Positions 52,899 through 63,945 of a DNA stretch of 64,000 nucleotides are shown one piece after another (position 1 is the stretch's first letter; each line of letters begins with the position of its first letter). The notes beneath the pieces were generated by a model. That model worked only from the letters and a program-made list of their open reading frames with translations. It made no database searches and had not been told where the DNA came from. The DNA comes from Bradyrhizobium sp. 138 (GTDB taxonomy: Bacteria > Pseudomonadota > Alphaproteobacteria > Rhizobiales > Xanthobacteraceae). Made by a program: the position numbers and the translations under genes. The stretch lies in NCBI RefSeq assembly GCF_023074075.1, contig NZ_JADPKT010000003.1:480001-544000 (forward strand), in the 5' to 3' direction.

Positions 52899-54116
52899 TC
52901 AGCATTCCTTTGGATCGACCAGACCCTCGCTGCGCGCGACGATCTCGTAATTCCCGGCCTTGGCGACCGCGGTGTACATCTTCATCTTGCAGTGCCGCTT
53001 GCCCGGCACCATCTCGGCCGGCCCGCCGGGACCTTCGGCGATCTTGGCGTGATCGAGCGCGGCGGCAACGGCCTCGCGATCGATCTTGCCGGCTTCCTTG
53101 ACCGCGGCTTCCCACAGCTTGAGGCCACGATAGGTGCCGGTGGCGGCGCTGCCGGCGGCGAACAGGAAGTTGCCCGGGAAATCCTTTTCGTAGGCCGCCT
53201 GGATCTTGGCGTCGAACGGGTTCTCCTTGGTCAGCACCTTGAAATAGTCGAGGCAGCTCGCGAGCCCCTCGATTTCCGCGGCCTGATTGATGTTGAGCGT
53301 GTTCTCGTCATAGTAGACGCAGGCGAGCCGCCCGCCGTTCTTGAGGAAGCCGGCTTCATAGAGCTGCTTGAAGAACGGACCGACACCGGGCGGAATGACG
53401 GTGTTGAAGACGACGTCGACCTTGTTGGAGACGATGCGGTTGACGGTCGCGGAGAAGTCGACCTGGTCGAGCGGATAGTATTCCTCGAACACGACCTCGC
53501 CGCCGTTCGCCTCGATCACCTTGCGGGCATAGACGTTGAGCGTGTGCGGCCAGACATAATTGGCACTCGGCAGCGCGAACTTCTTGCCGCCGTTCTTGAT
53601 CAGCCAGGGGATGAACTCGTCGCATTGCTGCGCCGGCGTCGGCCCGGTGCAGAACAGATAGGGCGTGCACTCCTTGCCCTCATAGAGCTGCGGATAAATG
53701 TAGAGCGTCTTGCCGCGCGCCACGATCGGGTCCTTGATCGCGTTGCGCATCGAGGAGGTGATGCCGCCGAGCACCATGTCGACCTTGTCGCGCTGGATCA
53801 GTTTTCGCACGTTGCCCACCGCAACCGATTCGTTCGACGCGGTATCCTCGATGTAGAGCTCGAGCGGACGACCGAGCAGGCCGCCAGCGGCGTTGATCTC
53901 CTTGATCACCATCTTGGCGACATTGGCGTCGGCGTTGCCGGCATAGGCGATCGGACCAGTGAGGTCGGTGGCGATGCCGACCTTGATCGGCGCTTCCGCC
54001 GCATTGGCCCAGGGCGCCGGGATCACCCAGCTTCCAACCCCGGTTGCGACCGCGCCGGAGGCAAAGGCGAAATTGGAGAGGAAGCGGCGGCGTGAGAGCT
54101 GAGTGCGATCGAACAT
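52899..54116 (-). CDS. Amide/urea-type substrate-binding protein with Tat signal (UrtA/AmiC fold)
   Basis: 405 aa from the ATG at 54116. The N-terminus has SRRRFLSNFAFASG, a twin-arginine signal, ending near ANAAEA, so it is a periplasmic receptor exported folded. The mature part is the type I periplasmic binding fold: IKVGIATDLTGPIA, EINAAGGLLGRPLELY, YPQLYEGKECTPYLF. The last resembles the UrtA/AmiC/FmdD group that binds urea, short amides or formamide. Gene order LivH-SBP-LivM-LivG-LivF together with an amidase fits amide import. Confidence 0.9.
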   Translation of the reverse strand: MFDRTQLSRRRFLSNFAFASGAVATGVGSWVIPAPWANAAEAPIKVGIATDLTGPIAYAGNADANVAKMVIKEINAAGGLLGRPLELYIEDTASNESVAVGNVRKLIQRDKVDMVLGGITSSMRNAIKDPIVARGKTLYIYPQLYEGKECTPYLFCTGPTPAQQCDEFIPWLIKNGGKKFALPSANYVWPHTLNVYARKVIEANGGEVVFEEYYPLDQVDFSATVNRIVSNKVDVVFNTVIPPGVGPFFKQLYEAGFLKNGGRLACVYYDENTLNINQAAEIEGLASCLDYFKVLTKENPFDAKIQAAYEKDFPGNFLFAAGSAATGTYRGLKLWEAAVKEAGKIDREAVAAALDHAKIAEGPGGPAEMVPGKRHCKMKMYTAVAKAGNYEIVARSEGLVDPKEC

Positions 54117-54120
54117 GTGG

Positions 54121-54978
54121 CTAAACCCCTTTTCCAGCGATGAGGCCCTGCGGGCGGAATTTGATGAAGACAATGGCAAGCACGAAGACGAGCACGTCGG
54201 CGACGACGGGCGCCATCACCCAGGGCAGCGCCGCGCTGAGCGTGCCGATGACACCGGCCCCTGCGACCGGCCCGATGAAGGAGCCGACGCCGCCGACCAT
54301 GACCGCGACAAAGCCCTGGATCAGGAAACGCAGGCCGAGGTCGGCGAACAGGCTGAACACCGGCACGATCAGCGCACCGGCAAGGCCGGCGAGCGCCGCG
54401 CCGAACGCAAAGGTGGCGCCGTAGATCAGCGGCGTGGAGATGCCCGAGGCGCGCGCCAGCGACGGGTTCTCCAGCGTGGCACGCACGCGCAGGCCGAAGC
54501 TGGTGCGCGACAGCAACAGATAGCAGCCGCCCATCACCAGGAGTGTGATGACGATGATGGTGAAGCGCCAGGCCGAGATGTGCATGGCGCCGATATCGAT
54601 CGAGCCGCCGATCGGCTCGGGCACGGTGAGATAGAAGCCGCCGATCAGCCCGCGCACGGATTCGCGGATGATCAGGCCGAGCGCATAGGTGCCGAGCATG
54701 GCGACGATCGGTGCTGCGTAGAATCTGCGGATGATCAGCGCCTCCAGCACGAAGCCGAGCGCGCCGACCACGAAGGGCGCCGCGACCATGCCGGCCCATA
54801 TCGGCAGTCCCTTGGCATAAGCGAGATAGGTGATGTAGGCCCCGAGCAGGACGAACTCGCCTTGCGCGAAGTTGAAGATGCCCATCATGCTGGCGATGAT
54901 CCCGAGCCCCAGCACGATCAGGACGATGATCGCGCCGAAGCTCAGGATCTCGAACGCTGCGACGAACGCGTTAGCCAT
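54121..54978 (-). CDS. ABC transporter permease (LivH/UrtB-like)
   Basis: 285 aa from the ATG at 54978. Eight hydrophobic helices; family motifs GLGIIASMMGIFNFAQGEFVLLGAY near the N-terminus and the docking loop LRVRATLENPSLARASGI. The last part has GGVGSFIGPVAGAGVIG. It ends 4 bp before the binding-protein gene and follows the amidase gene by about 36 bp. Confidence 0.93.
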   Translation of the reverse strand: MANAFVAAFEILSFGAIIVLIVLGLGIIASMMGIFNFAQGEFVLLGAYITYLAYAKGLPIWAGMVAAPFVVGALGFVLEALIIRRFYAAPIVAMLGTYALGLIIRESVRGLIGGFYLTVPEPIGGSIDIGAMHISAWRFTIIVITLLVMGGCYLLLSRTSFGLRVRATLENPSLARASGISTPLIYGATFAFGAALAGLAGALIVPVFSLFADLGLRFLIQGFVAVMVGGVGSFIGPVAGAGVIGTLSAALPWVMAPVVADVLVFVLAIVFIKFRPQGLIAGKGV

Positions 54979-55014
54979 ATGGTGGTCTTCCGTTCGCCTG
55001 CATCAAGGCCGCGC

Positions 55015-56529
55015 TCACATCTTCTTCCAGTCGCCGATCTGCTCGAAGGCATGAGCGGCGCGATAGATGGTGGATTCCTCGAACATGCGGCCGACCAGCA
55101 TCAGGCCGACGGGCAGGCCATCGACCATGCCGCAGGGCAGCGACATCGCGGGATGATGGGTGATGTCGAACGGCGCGGTGTTGGAGATCATCTCGAGCGC
55201 GCGGGCGACGTAGTCCTCGCGGCTGGCATTGGGCTCCGGCAGCTTGGTCGCCTTCATTGGCGTGGTCGGCATTAGCAGCAGATCGTAGTCGCCGAACGCC
55301 TTGTCGTAGGCCGCGGTCAGCCGCCGCGAGATGTTGAGCGCCTTGCCGTAGAAGCGTGGACCGAAATTGTTGTTGATGTAGGTGCCGAGCATCATGAACA
55401 ATTTCGTGGTCTCGGACAGCGAGTCGGCCTGCCGGCGCCAGCCGCGATGAAAATCCATCAGCGAGGTCGAATAGAGATCGCCGCGGGACAGGCCGTAGCC
55501 GTCGCCGAACATCATGGTCTGGGTCAGGCCTTCGGTGCCGATCGGGGTCCAGATCGCGCCGCCCAGGAGATGCATCGGAATCGAGACGGTCTCGACGGTG
55601 GCGCCCAAATCCTTGAAGCGCTTTGCGGCCTCGCGCACGCTTTCATTCACCGCGGCCTCCGCGGTCGGCTGCTCAAAACCTTCCTTGACGATGCCGATCT
55701 TCATGCCCTTGACGCCCTGGCCGAGCGCCTTGGTGTACTCCTCGACCTTCGGCGACTTGATGCGCGGGTCGTAACCGTCGTCGCCGGCGAGCACCTCGAG
55801 CAGCAGCGCGTTGTCGGCGACCGTCGCGGTCATCGGGCCGGTATGATCGACATAGATCTCGATCGGCATGATGCCGGTATAGGGCACGAGGCCCCAGGTC
55901 GGCTTCATGCCGTAGATGCCGCAGAACGAGGACGGCATGCGGATCGAGCCGCCCTGATCGCCGCCAATCGCCATGTCGACCTCGCCGAGCGCGACCACGA
56001 CGCCGGAGCCCGACGACGAGCCGCCGGCCGAGTAGCCCATCTTGTGCGGATTGTGCACCGGCCCGTAGGAGCCGGTGTGGCTGCCGCCGGAGAGGCAGAA
56101 ATGCTCGCAATGCACCTTGCCCTTGATCTCGGCGCCGGCATCCAGCATGCGCGTGACGATGGTGGCGTCGAAATCGGGCACAAAGCCTTCCAGCGTCGAC
56201 GAGCCGTTGGTCATCGGCACGCCGGCCAGCATGATGTTGTCCTTCAGCGCCACGGTCTTGCCCTTGAGCTTGCCGCTGGCGGCGCCTTTCACGGTCGACT
56301 TGCGATACCAGGCATTGCGCGGGTTTTCCTCGGTCGAGGGCCGATAGCCCGGCGTGCGCGGGTATTTCACCTCAGGCACCTCGTCCGGCATCGCGGCAAC
56401 GAGATTGTAGGCCTCGATCGAGCCCTGCATCAGGCCGCGGAACGAAGCGATATCGTCGTCGGTCAGCGAAAGGCCGCACTGCTCGGCGACGCTGCGAAGT
56501 TGGGCTGGCGTGGGAAGGACAACAGTCAC
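55015..56529 (-). CDS. Amidase-signature enzyme of the amide operon
   Basis: Hydrolyses an amide to acid plus ammonia. The GTG at 56529 is preceded by AGGAGA and gives 504 aa; longer in-frame starts upstream lack a site. Triad motifs: Lys in TVALKDNIMLAG, cis-Ser in SAGGSSSGSGVVVALG and nucleophile Ser in GGDQGGSIRMPSSFCG. The N-terminal alpha-helical part (PTPAQLRSVAEQCG) is typical of Rhodococcus-type amidases, including those linked to nitrile hydratase, but no nitrile hydratase genes lie here. It is the catabolic member of a unit with its own importer and sensor. Confidence 0.92.
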   Translation of the reverse strand: MTVVLPTPAQLRSVAEQCGLSLTDDDIASFRGLMQGSIEAYNLVAAMPDEVPEVKYPRTPGYRPSTEENPRNAWYRKSTVKGAASGKLKGKTVALKDNIMLAGVPMTNGSSTLEGFVPDFDATIVTRMLDAGAEIKGKVHCEHFCLSGGSHTGSYGPVHNPHKMGYSAGGSSSGSGVVVALGEVDMAIGGDQGGSIRMPSSFCGIYGMKPTWGLVPYTGIMPIEIYVDHTGPMTATVADNALLLEVLAGDDGYDPRIKSPKVEEYTKALGQGVKGMKIGIVKEGFEQPTAEAAVNESVREAAKRFKDLGATVETVSIPMHLLGGAIWTPIGTEGLTQTMMFGDGYGLSRGDLYSTSLMDFHRGWRRQADSLSETTKLFMMLGTYINNNFGPRFYGKALNISRRLTAAYDKAFGDYDLLLMPTTPMKATKLPEPNASREDYVARALEMISNTAPFDITHHPAMSLPCGMVDGLPVGLMLVGRMFEESTIYRAAHAFEQIGDWKKM

Positions 56530-56682
56530 GGCGCTCTCCTGAAGTTTCTGGATCAGTCCTTGGGCGTGCGGCCGCGTTGCGGGCGACGAGCGCACCGGCC
56601 CGGCTCGAACATTCAAAACGGAAATATTTTCCTTTTCAAGTATTATTTTGCAGACCGGCCCGCACGGATTGCCGCGGCGAGG

Positions 56683-57867
56683 TCAGATCGGCTTGATCAG
56701 CCTGAAATCGAGGCCGTCCGCTTCGGCGAGATGCATCGGCATCCGCGCGCGCCCGTCGCGGACGGTGACCGGCCCGCGGGCGCCGCTGTAGACGATGTTG
56801 CGGCCGGCCGCGAGCATCGGGCCCATCGAGAACGAACCGGCCTTGTTCGCGACGGCCTCGAGGAAGCGCAGGCCTTCGTAGCTGGACTGTCCGACCGAGC
56901 CGATCGGCGGCGCATTCGGTCCGAACATCGCGTGATAGCGGCTCTGGAAGTCGTCATTGGCGCGCGCGCCGGTGCCGGTGAAATAGCCCGAGGCACAGAA
57001 CATGTTTTCGCTGTTGTCGGCGCCGATACCGAGCAGCACGGTATCATCCATGGCGCCGGCAAGCCGCAGCGTGGTGGCGCCCAGGCCGCATTCGCCGAAC
57101 GCGCGGTTGAAGGTGCTGCTGTCGGTGCCGATCAGCGAGATCAACACGACGTCGGGCTTGGCAGCGCGGATGCGCGCCAGATGCGGCTCGTGATTGTCCT
57201 CGCCGAGCGGAACGAATTCCTCGCCGACGACGTGACCGCCAGTCTCCTTGATGTAGTTCTTCACCGCGCGGTGCGATTGCCAGGGCCAGACGTAGTCGCT
57301 GCCGATCAGGTACCAGCGCTTGGCCTTCTTGACGTCGGCGAGCCAGTGGATGGCGGGGCGGCTCTGCCAGCGCGGCGTCTCGCCGATCGCCATCACGCCA
57401 GGCGTCCGCTCGCCGCCTTCGTAGACCGGCGTATAGATATAGGGGATCCGATGACGCGTGGTGACATCGCGGAGGCCAACGCGGACCGCACTGGTGTGCA
57501 AGCCGACGATGAGATCGACCTCGTCGAACGCGATCGCCTGCTCGGCGCGGTTCAGGACGTCATCGAGAGGTCCGCCGGCATCGTAGATCGAAAGCTCGAT
57601 CTCGCGGCCGAGGATGCCACCGCGCTTGTTGATCTCGGCGACGGCGAGCGTCGCGCTGTTGGTCGCGCAGGGCCCCCACACTCCGGGCGAGCCGGTGCAG
57701 CAGATGAAGCCACCGACACGCAGCTTGTTGGCGCCCCGCCGCCTGAAGGAGGCGTGGTCGCGCGGCGACAACACGCCATCCGCCGCCGCAGACGACAGAT
57801 TCCTGAACAGCAAGGACGGCGGCAACGCCGGGCCGCCGTGAGCCGGGAAGTTCACCGTCGTGTGCAC
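56683..57867 (-). CDS. AmiC-like amide-binding protein, no signal peptide
   Basis: 394 aa from the GTG at 57867, chosen for AGGAG five bases upstream; a TTG at 57942 in frame lacks this. The fold is a type I periplasmic binding protein (LRVGGFICCTGSPGVWGP, EINKRGGILGREIELS, IYTPVYEGGERTPGV, then WPWQSHRAVKNYIKE). No signal peptide is seen: the N-terminus is hydrophilic and the receptor core starts near residue 50. This matches AmiC of Pseudomonas, the cytoplasmic amide sensor that controls an antiterminator, though no AmiR is present. It may instead sense amides for the divergent MarR protein. First gene of the operon. Confidence 0.8.
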   Translation of the reverse strand: MHTTVNFPAHGGPALPPSLLFRNLSSAAADGVLSPRDHASFRRRGANKLRVGGFICCTGSPGVWGPCATNSATLAVAEINKRGGILGREIELSIYDAGGPLDDVLNRAEQAIAFDEVDLIVGLHTSAVRVGLRDVTTRHRIPYIYTPVYEGGERTPGVMAIGETPRWQSRPAIHWLADVKKAKRWYLIGSDYVWPWQSHRAVKNYIKETGGHVVGEEFVPLGEDNHEPHLARIRAAKPDVVLISLIGTDSSTFNRAFGECGLGATTLRLAGAMDDTVLLGIGADNSENMFCASGYFTGTGARANDDFQSRYHAMFGPNAPPIGSVGQSSYEGLRFLEAVANKAGSFSMGPMLAAGRNIVYSGARGPVTVRDGRARMPMHLAEADGLDFRLIKPI

Positions 57868-57961
57868 GCCAACTCCTGTCTGGGACCAGACCTGAAAGCA
57901 CATTGGGCAGGCGGCCGCGGCTTCCGCCCTTTTGTTGGGCAATGATCCTATTTTGAAAATA

Positions 57962-57973
57962 TTGAATATTCAA
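57962..57973. promoter_or_regulatory. Perfect palindrome TTGAATATTCAA, candidate MarR operator
   Basis: A 12-bp perfect palindrome, extended on one side by CAATTGAAG, in the AT-rich gap between the AmiC-like and MarR genes. Position and size fit the site of a dimeric MarR repressor that controls both directions. Confidence 0.5.
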
Positions 57974-58046
57974 CAATTGAAGTGCATATAGATGCAGCAT
58001 TGATTGCAAGACATTCACTCATTTGGGTCAAGACGAAGTCTTAGCC

Positions 58047-58490
58047 GTGGCAAAACCGTCGAAAGAAAACTCCCCGATCACCGAACACCTCGCCTACCTG
58101 CTCGCGCAAGCCAACCGGGAAATCAATCGGCAGCTCGAACTGCGGTTGAGCAAGGAAGGCGTGCCGGTCGAGCAATGGCGCATCCTGAAAGTGCTGTCGG
58201 ATGGCAACGGCCATTCGATGGGCGAGCTTGCGGACGCCGTGCTGCTCAACCATCCGACCCTGACCAAGATGATCGACCGCATGGTCTCGGACACGCTGGT
58301 CTATCGCGTGCAGGATCCGAACGACCGCCGCAAGGTCCTGATGTTCATCTCCGACCGCGGCAAGGTGCTGAGCAAGAAGCTCAACTCGCTGGCGGTCGAC
58401 CAGGAGGAGCACATCCTGGAAAGCTACGGCGACAAGTCGACCAGCGAATTGAAGCGGCTGCTGGAGAGTTTGATCGACAGTTCGAATTAG
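58047..58490 (+). CDS. MarR family transcriptional regulator
   Basis: 147 aa from the GTG at 58047; TTG at 58023 is possible. The winged-helix core is EQWRILKVLSDGNGHSMGELADAVLLNHPTLTKMIDRM with the wing DPNDRRKVLMFISDRG. It is divergent from the amide operon with a palindromic site in the gap, so it probably represses or activates that operon. The N-terminal Ser/Asn-rich start is variable in the family. Confidence 0.88.
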   Translation: MAKPSKENSPITEHLAYLLAQANREINRQLELRLSKEGVPVEQWRILKVLSDGNGHSMGELADAVLLNHPTLTKMIDRMVSDTLVYRVQDPNDRRKVLMFISDRGKVLSKKLNSLAVDQEEHILESYGDKSTSELKRLLESLIDSSN

Positions 58491-58769
58491 ACGTCGTGAA
58501 TTGGAGGGTCGCGCTTATCGAAGCGGACACGCTCATCTGCCGTTCGATGCATCGAGAGGGAAACTCTCCGAAAGCACTCGCGCAGGTCACGCTGGATGTG
58601 GCGGCACGGCGTTCAAGAGCCTGGCCGCATTTTATCTTGTGCGCGGTCGAGCGCTGATGTCATCGCTCACCGCGCAAAATATACCAGACAGAGCGCACCC
58701 AGACCTTGTTCCGTTCTCAAGGCTCGCCTTGAGTGCAGGCTGAGAATAAGCAGGCGACGCACGATTGCA

Positions 58770-59174
58770 TCATCGCCAGCACGAGAGGGAATAACGTTGG
58801 CCGTTCCATGTCGTCCAGCCCACAGCCTTGTTGCTGGCCGGTTTGGCTAAGTACCATCTATTGCCATCGGCATGGTTGAAATATACGCCGCCCTGCGTGC
58901 CGCTGCGTGGATTTGTCAGCCTCACCCAGCGCGAGCCATTGTCTGAAAAGCTGCCTGACCAGCGTGCTCCCGAGCTACTGGTACAAGTGTTCCCGTCGCA
59001 GGTTGTCTGACTATCATCCACGGCGGCCCATTTCATCCGGGCCGGCCGGCCGTCTATGTTGCACGACCACGTTCCGCCCCACCATCCGGCCACTTGGCTC
59101 GCAGCGGCAGAACCGCAGGCGTAGAAACTGAGGGCAAGAACACAAAAGGCGGTTGGCAGTACACGTTTAGACAT
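58770..59174 (-). CDS. DUF6006 family exported protein
   Basis: 134 aa from the ATG at 59174, preceded by AGGAG. A signal peptide (MSKRVLPTAFCVLALSFYACGSAAAS) is followed by a mature part with Trp and four Cys: WWGGTWSCNIDGRPARMKW, TCDGNTCTSSSGARW, SDNGSRWVRL, and TTWNGQRYSLSCW. The layout matches the DUF6006 family; function unknown. Paired Cys suggest disulfides in the periplasm. Local GC is lower than around, and the gene sits apart from others. Confidence 0.75.
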   Translation of the reverse strand: MSKRVLPTAFCVLALSFYACGSAAASQVAGWWGGTWSCNIDGRPARMKWAAVDDSQTTCDGNTCTSSSGARWSGSFSDNGSRWVRLTNPRSGTQGGVYFNHADGNRWYLAKPASNKAVGWTTWNGQRYSLSCWR

Positions 59175-59504
59175 TGCCTGGGCTCCTTTTTGTCGGGCCG
59201 CGTGATGCATCTCAATCAAAACACGGATCGAGCTTTGTTGCGGTGATCCAGTTCACAAAAGAGCAGCCGCAAAGATTGGGTGGTCTACCCCGCGGATTCT
59301 CCGAGACACGATCCCGCGCTTTGACCGAAGGCTTCAGCTGCGAGCCATGCTGGGCTTCGCGCCTTGCTCAGGCGCGCATTTCACGATGGCCGTGCCGAGC
59401 ATCATGTCCCACTGAAGTGTTTTGTCGGCAGGATGTCGCTTTGGCTGGTAGTTGTCTTTCTCGTGCGGCACGACGACTGCGCACGATCGATGGATTCCGC
59501 GGTA

Positions 59505-59530
59505 TGGATCCCGGCCTTCGCCGGGATGAC
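59505..59530. repeat. Short palindrome ATCCCGGCCTTCGCCGGGATGACG
   Basis: ATCCCGGC, loop CTTC, GCCGGGAT: an 8-bp perfect hairpin like the one between cobS and cobT, a type widely spread in intergenic DNA of this group. Confidence 0.7.
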
Positions 59531-59562
59531 GATGTGGAGAGGGTTGCGCGCCACACGCACAA

Positions 59563-59668
59563 CAGTCATCGCCCGATTCAATCGGGCGATCCAGTATTCC
59601 AGAGACGATTGTGATTGAATTGAGAGGCCGCGGCGCACTGGGTCGCCCGGTTAAACCGGGCGACGACA
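59563..59668. repeat. Palindromic repeat, CGCCCGATTCAATCGGGCG and CGCCCGGTTAAACCGGGCG
   Basis: Two hairpins (59563-59590 with stem ATCGCCCGATT, and 59641-59668 with stem GTCGCCCGGTT) flank a less structured spacer containing GAGACGATTGTGATTGAATT. Both hairpins share CGCCCG/CGGGCG ends. Confidence 0.8.
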
Positions 59669-59725
59669 ATGGAGAATAAGGCGCGAGCTTCGCGGCTCAC
59701 ATGCGCATGCCAGCGAAGTTAGCGA

Positions 59726-62566
<2,841 letters not shown>

Positions 62567-62919
62567 GCCTAGTTCCTGTGTTCGCGATTCAACCGCGTTG
62601 GGCCCAAGAAGTTGTCACCCGCCTGCCTATCAACTCACCGTGACGCCTGATGGCGCCGTTGGCCCGGACTGCGGGGTCGTCCGCCATATGGGTGGGAATT
62701 GGGCAAGTCTGGGTTCAACGGCCAAAAACGCAGCAAAATAAACGCCATCGCCATGGTCGCGACCGGGCAGAGATATGGCCCGGTCAGGGCCTTGTCAACG
62801 GCGGGCGCATTGCGGCTAATTCATCATTTTGACAGACTTTTCGCGTTGCCAAGGCCCCCTGAATTGGGCGAGTGTCCGCCCCGCTCGAGCAGCCCCCTGC
62901 TTCAACATAAGGATTTTCC
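62567..62919. other. Divergent promoter interval secA / parvulin gene
   Basis: 353 bp without a gene. The secA leader begins at the left; TTCATCATTTTGACAGACTT near 62820 contains a TTGACA, and further downstream lies AAGGATTTTCC before the parvulin ATG. I did not find a firm -10 box or operator. Confidence 0.4.
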
Positions 62920-63828
62920 ATGACCACCTCGTTCCCGGTAACCACCGGTTTCCGCCGTGCATCCGCCCTGGCTGGCAGCCTCGCTTTGGCGCTGTCCCTG
63001 GCGTTTGCCGGCCCGCTCCGGGCCGCCGACGATCCGGTGCTGGCGAAGGTCAATGGCGCGGAAATCAAGAAGAGCGACGTCGCCATGGCCGAGGAGGAGC
63101 TCGGGGCGAGCCTCGCCCAGATGGACCCGGCGACCAAGGACGAGAACGTCCTGTCGTTCCTGATCGACATGAAAATCGTCAGCAAGGCTGCCGAAGACAA
63201 GAAGGTTGCCGATAGCGAGGAGTTCAAGAAGCGCCTGGCATTCGCCCGCAACCGCCTCCTGATGGACAGCCTGCTCGCGGGCGAGGGCAAGGCCGCCACC
63301 ACCCCCGACGCCATGAAGAAGGTCTATGAGGAGGCCTCCAAGCAGATCACCGGCGAGCAGGAGGTGCGCGCCCGCCACATCCTGGTCGAGACCGAGGACG
63401 AGGCCAAGGCGGTGAAGGCCGAGCTCGACAAGGGCGCCGATTTCGCCGAGTTGGCCAAGAAGAAGTCCAAGGATCCGGGCTCGGCCGACGGCGGCGACCT
63501 CGGCTTCTTCACCAAGGAGCAGATGGTGCCGGAATTCTCGACCGTCGCCTTCGCGCTGGAGCCGGGCAAGATCTCCGACCCCGTGAAGTCGCAGTTCGGC
63601 TGGCACATCATCAAGGTCGAGGAAAAGCGCAGCCGCAAGGCACCGGACTTCGAGCAGGTCAAGACCCAGATCGAGAGCTACGTCACCCGCAAGGCTCAGG
63701 CCGAGTATGTGGCCAAGCTGCGCGCGGAGGCCAAGGTCGAGCGGCTGGACCAGCCGGCGGCAGACGCCAAGCCCGCCGACGCGGCCAAGCCGTCCGACAG
63801 CAAGATGGCGCCGCCTGCCAAGAAGTAA
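62920..63828 (+). CDS. Peptidyl-prolyl isomerase, parvulin type (PpiC/PrsA-like)
   Basis: Periplasmic folding factor, 302 aa from the ATG at 62920, with AAGGA upstream. Signal peptide: basic TTGFRRASAL then a hydrophobic core ending PLRAADD. The N-terminal SurA-like part precedes the parvulin core (EVRARHILVETEDEAKAV, DFAELAKKKSKDPGSADGGDLGFF, FGWHIIKVEEKR). The C-terminus (residues 280-302) is a low-complexity Ala/Asp/Lys tail. Adjacent argJ starts about 120 bp downstream in the same direction. Its outer-membrane protein clients are inferred. Confidence 0.93.
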   Translation: MTTSFPVTTGFRRASALAGSLALALSLAFAGPLRAADDPVLAKVNGAEIKKSDVAMAEEELGASLAQMDPATKDENVLSFLIDMKIVSKAAEDKKVADSEEFKKRLAFARNRLLMDSLLAGEGKAATTPDAMKKVYEEASKQITGEQEVRARHILVETEDEAKAVKAELDKGADFAELAKKKSKDPGSADGGDLGFFTKEQMVPEFSTVAFALEPGKISDPVKSQFGWHIIKVEEKRSRKAPDFEQVKTQIESYVTRKAQAEYVAKLRAEAKVERLDQPAADAKPADAAKPSDSKMAPPAKK

Positions 63829-63889
63829 GGCCGCGAAGCAGCAAGAATTCGCTGTCACTTCACGGACGCCAATAGTATCTAACGTCGCA

Positions 63890-63912
63890 ATGGCCGGGGA
63901 TTCCCCGGCCAT
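63890..63912 (+). terminator. Hairpin between parvulin gene and argJ
   Basis: ATGGCCGGGGA, one base, TCCCCGGCCAT: perfect 11-bp stem. No T run follows, so termination is uncertain. It also resembles the leader palindromes before biosynthetic genes. Confidence 0.5.
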
Positions 63913-63945
63913 CTGCATATCCAGACCCCACCAAGGCGCCCCGCG

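Larger units (their letters stand above)
59175..59725. other. Gene-free interval before the secA stop
   Basis: 551 bp between the DUF6006 gene and the end of secA. It holds a short palindrome at 59505-59530 and a larger element at 59563-59668. The open frames across the palindromes have no ribosome sites and I do not regard them as genes. Confidence 0.5.

Noticed and set aside
58500..58740. Small frames downstream of marR
   Set aside because: They have no ribosome site or motif and run across the end of marR; likely random.
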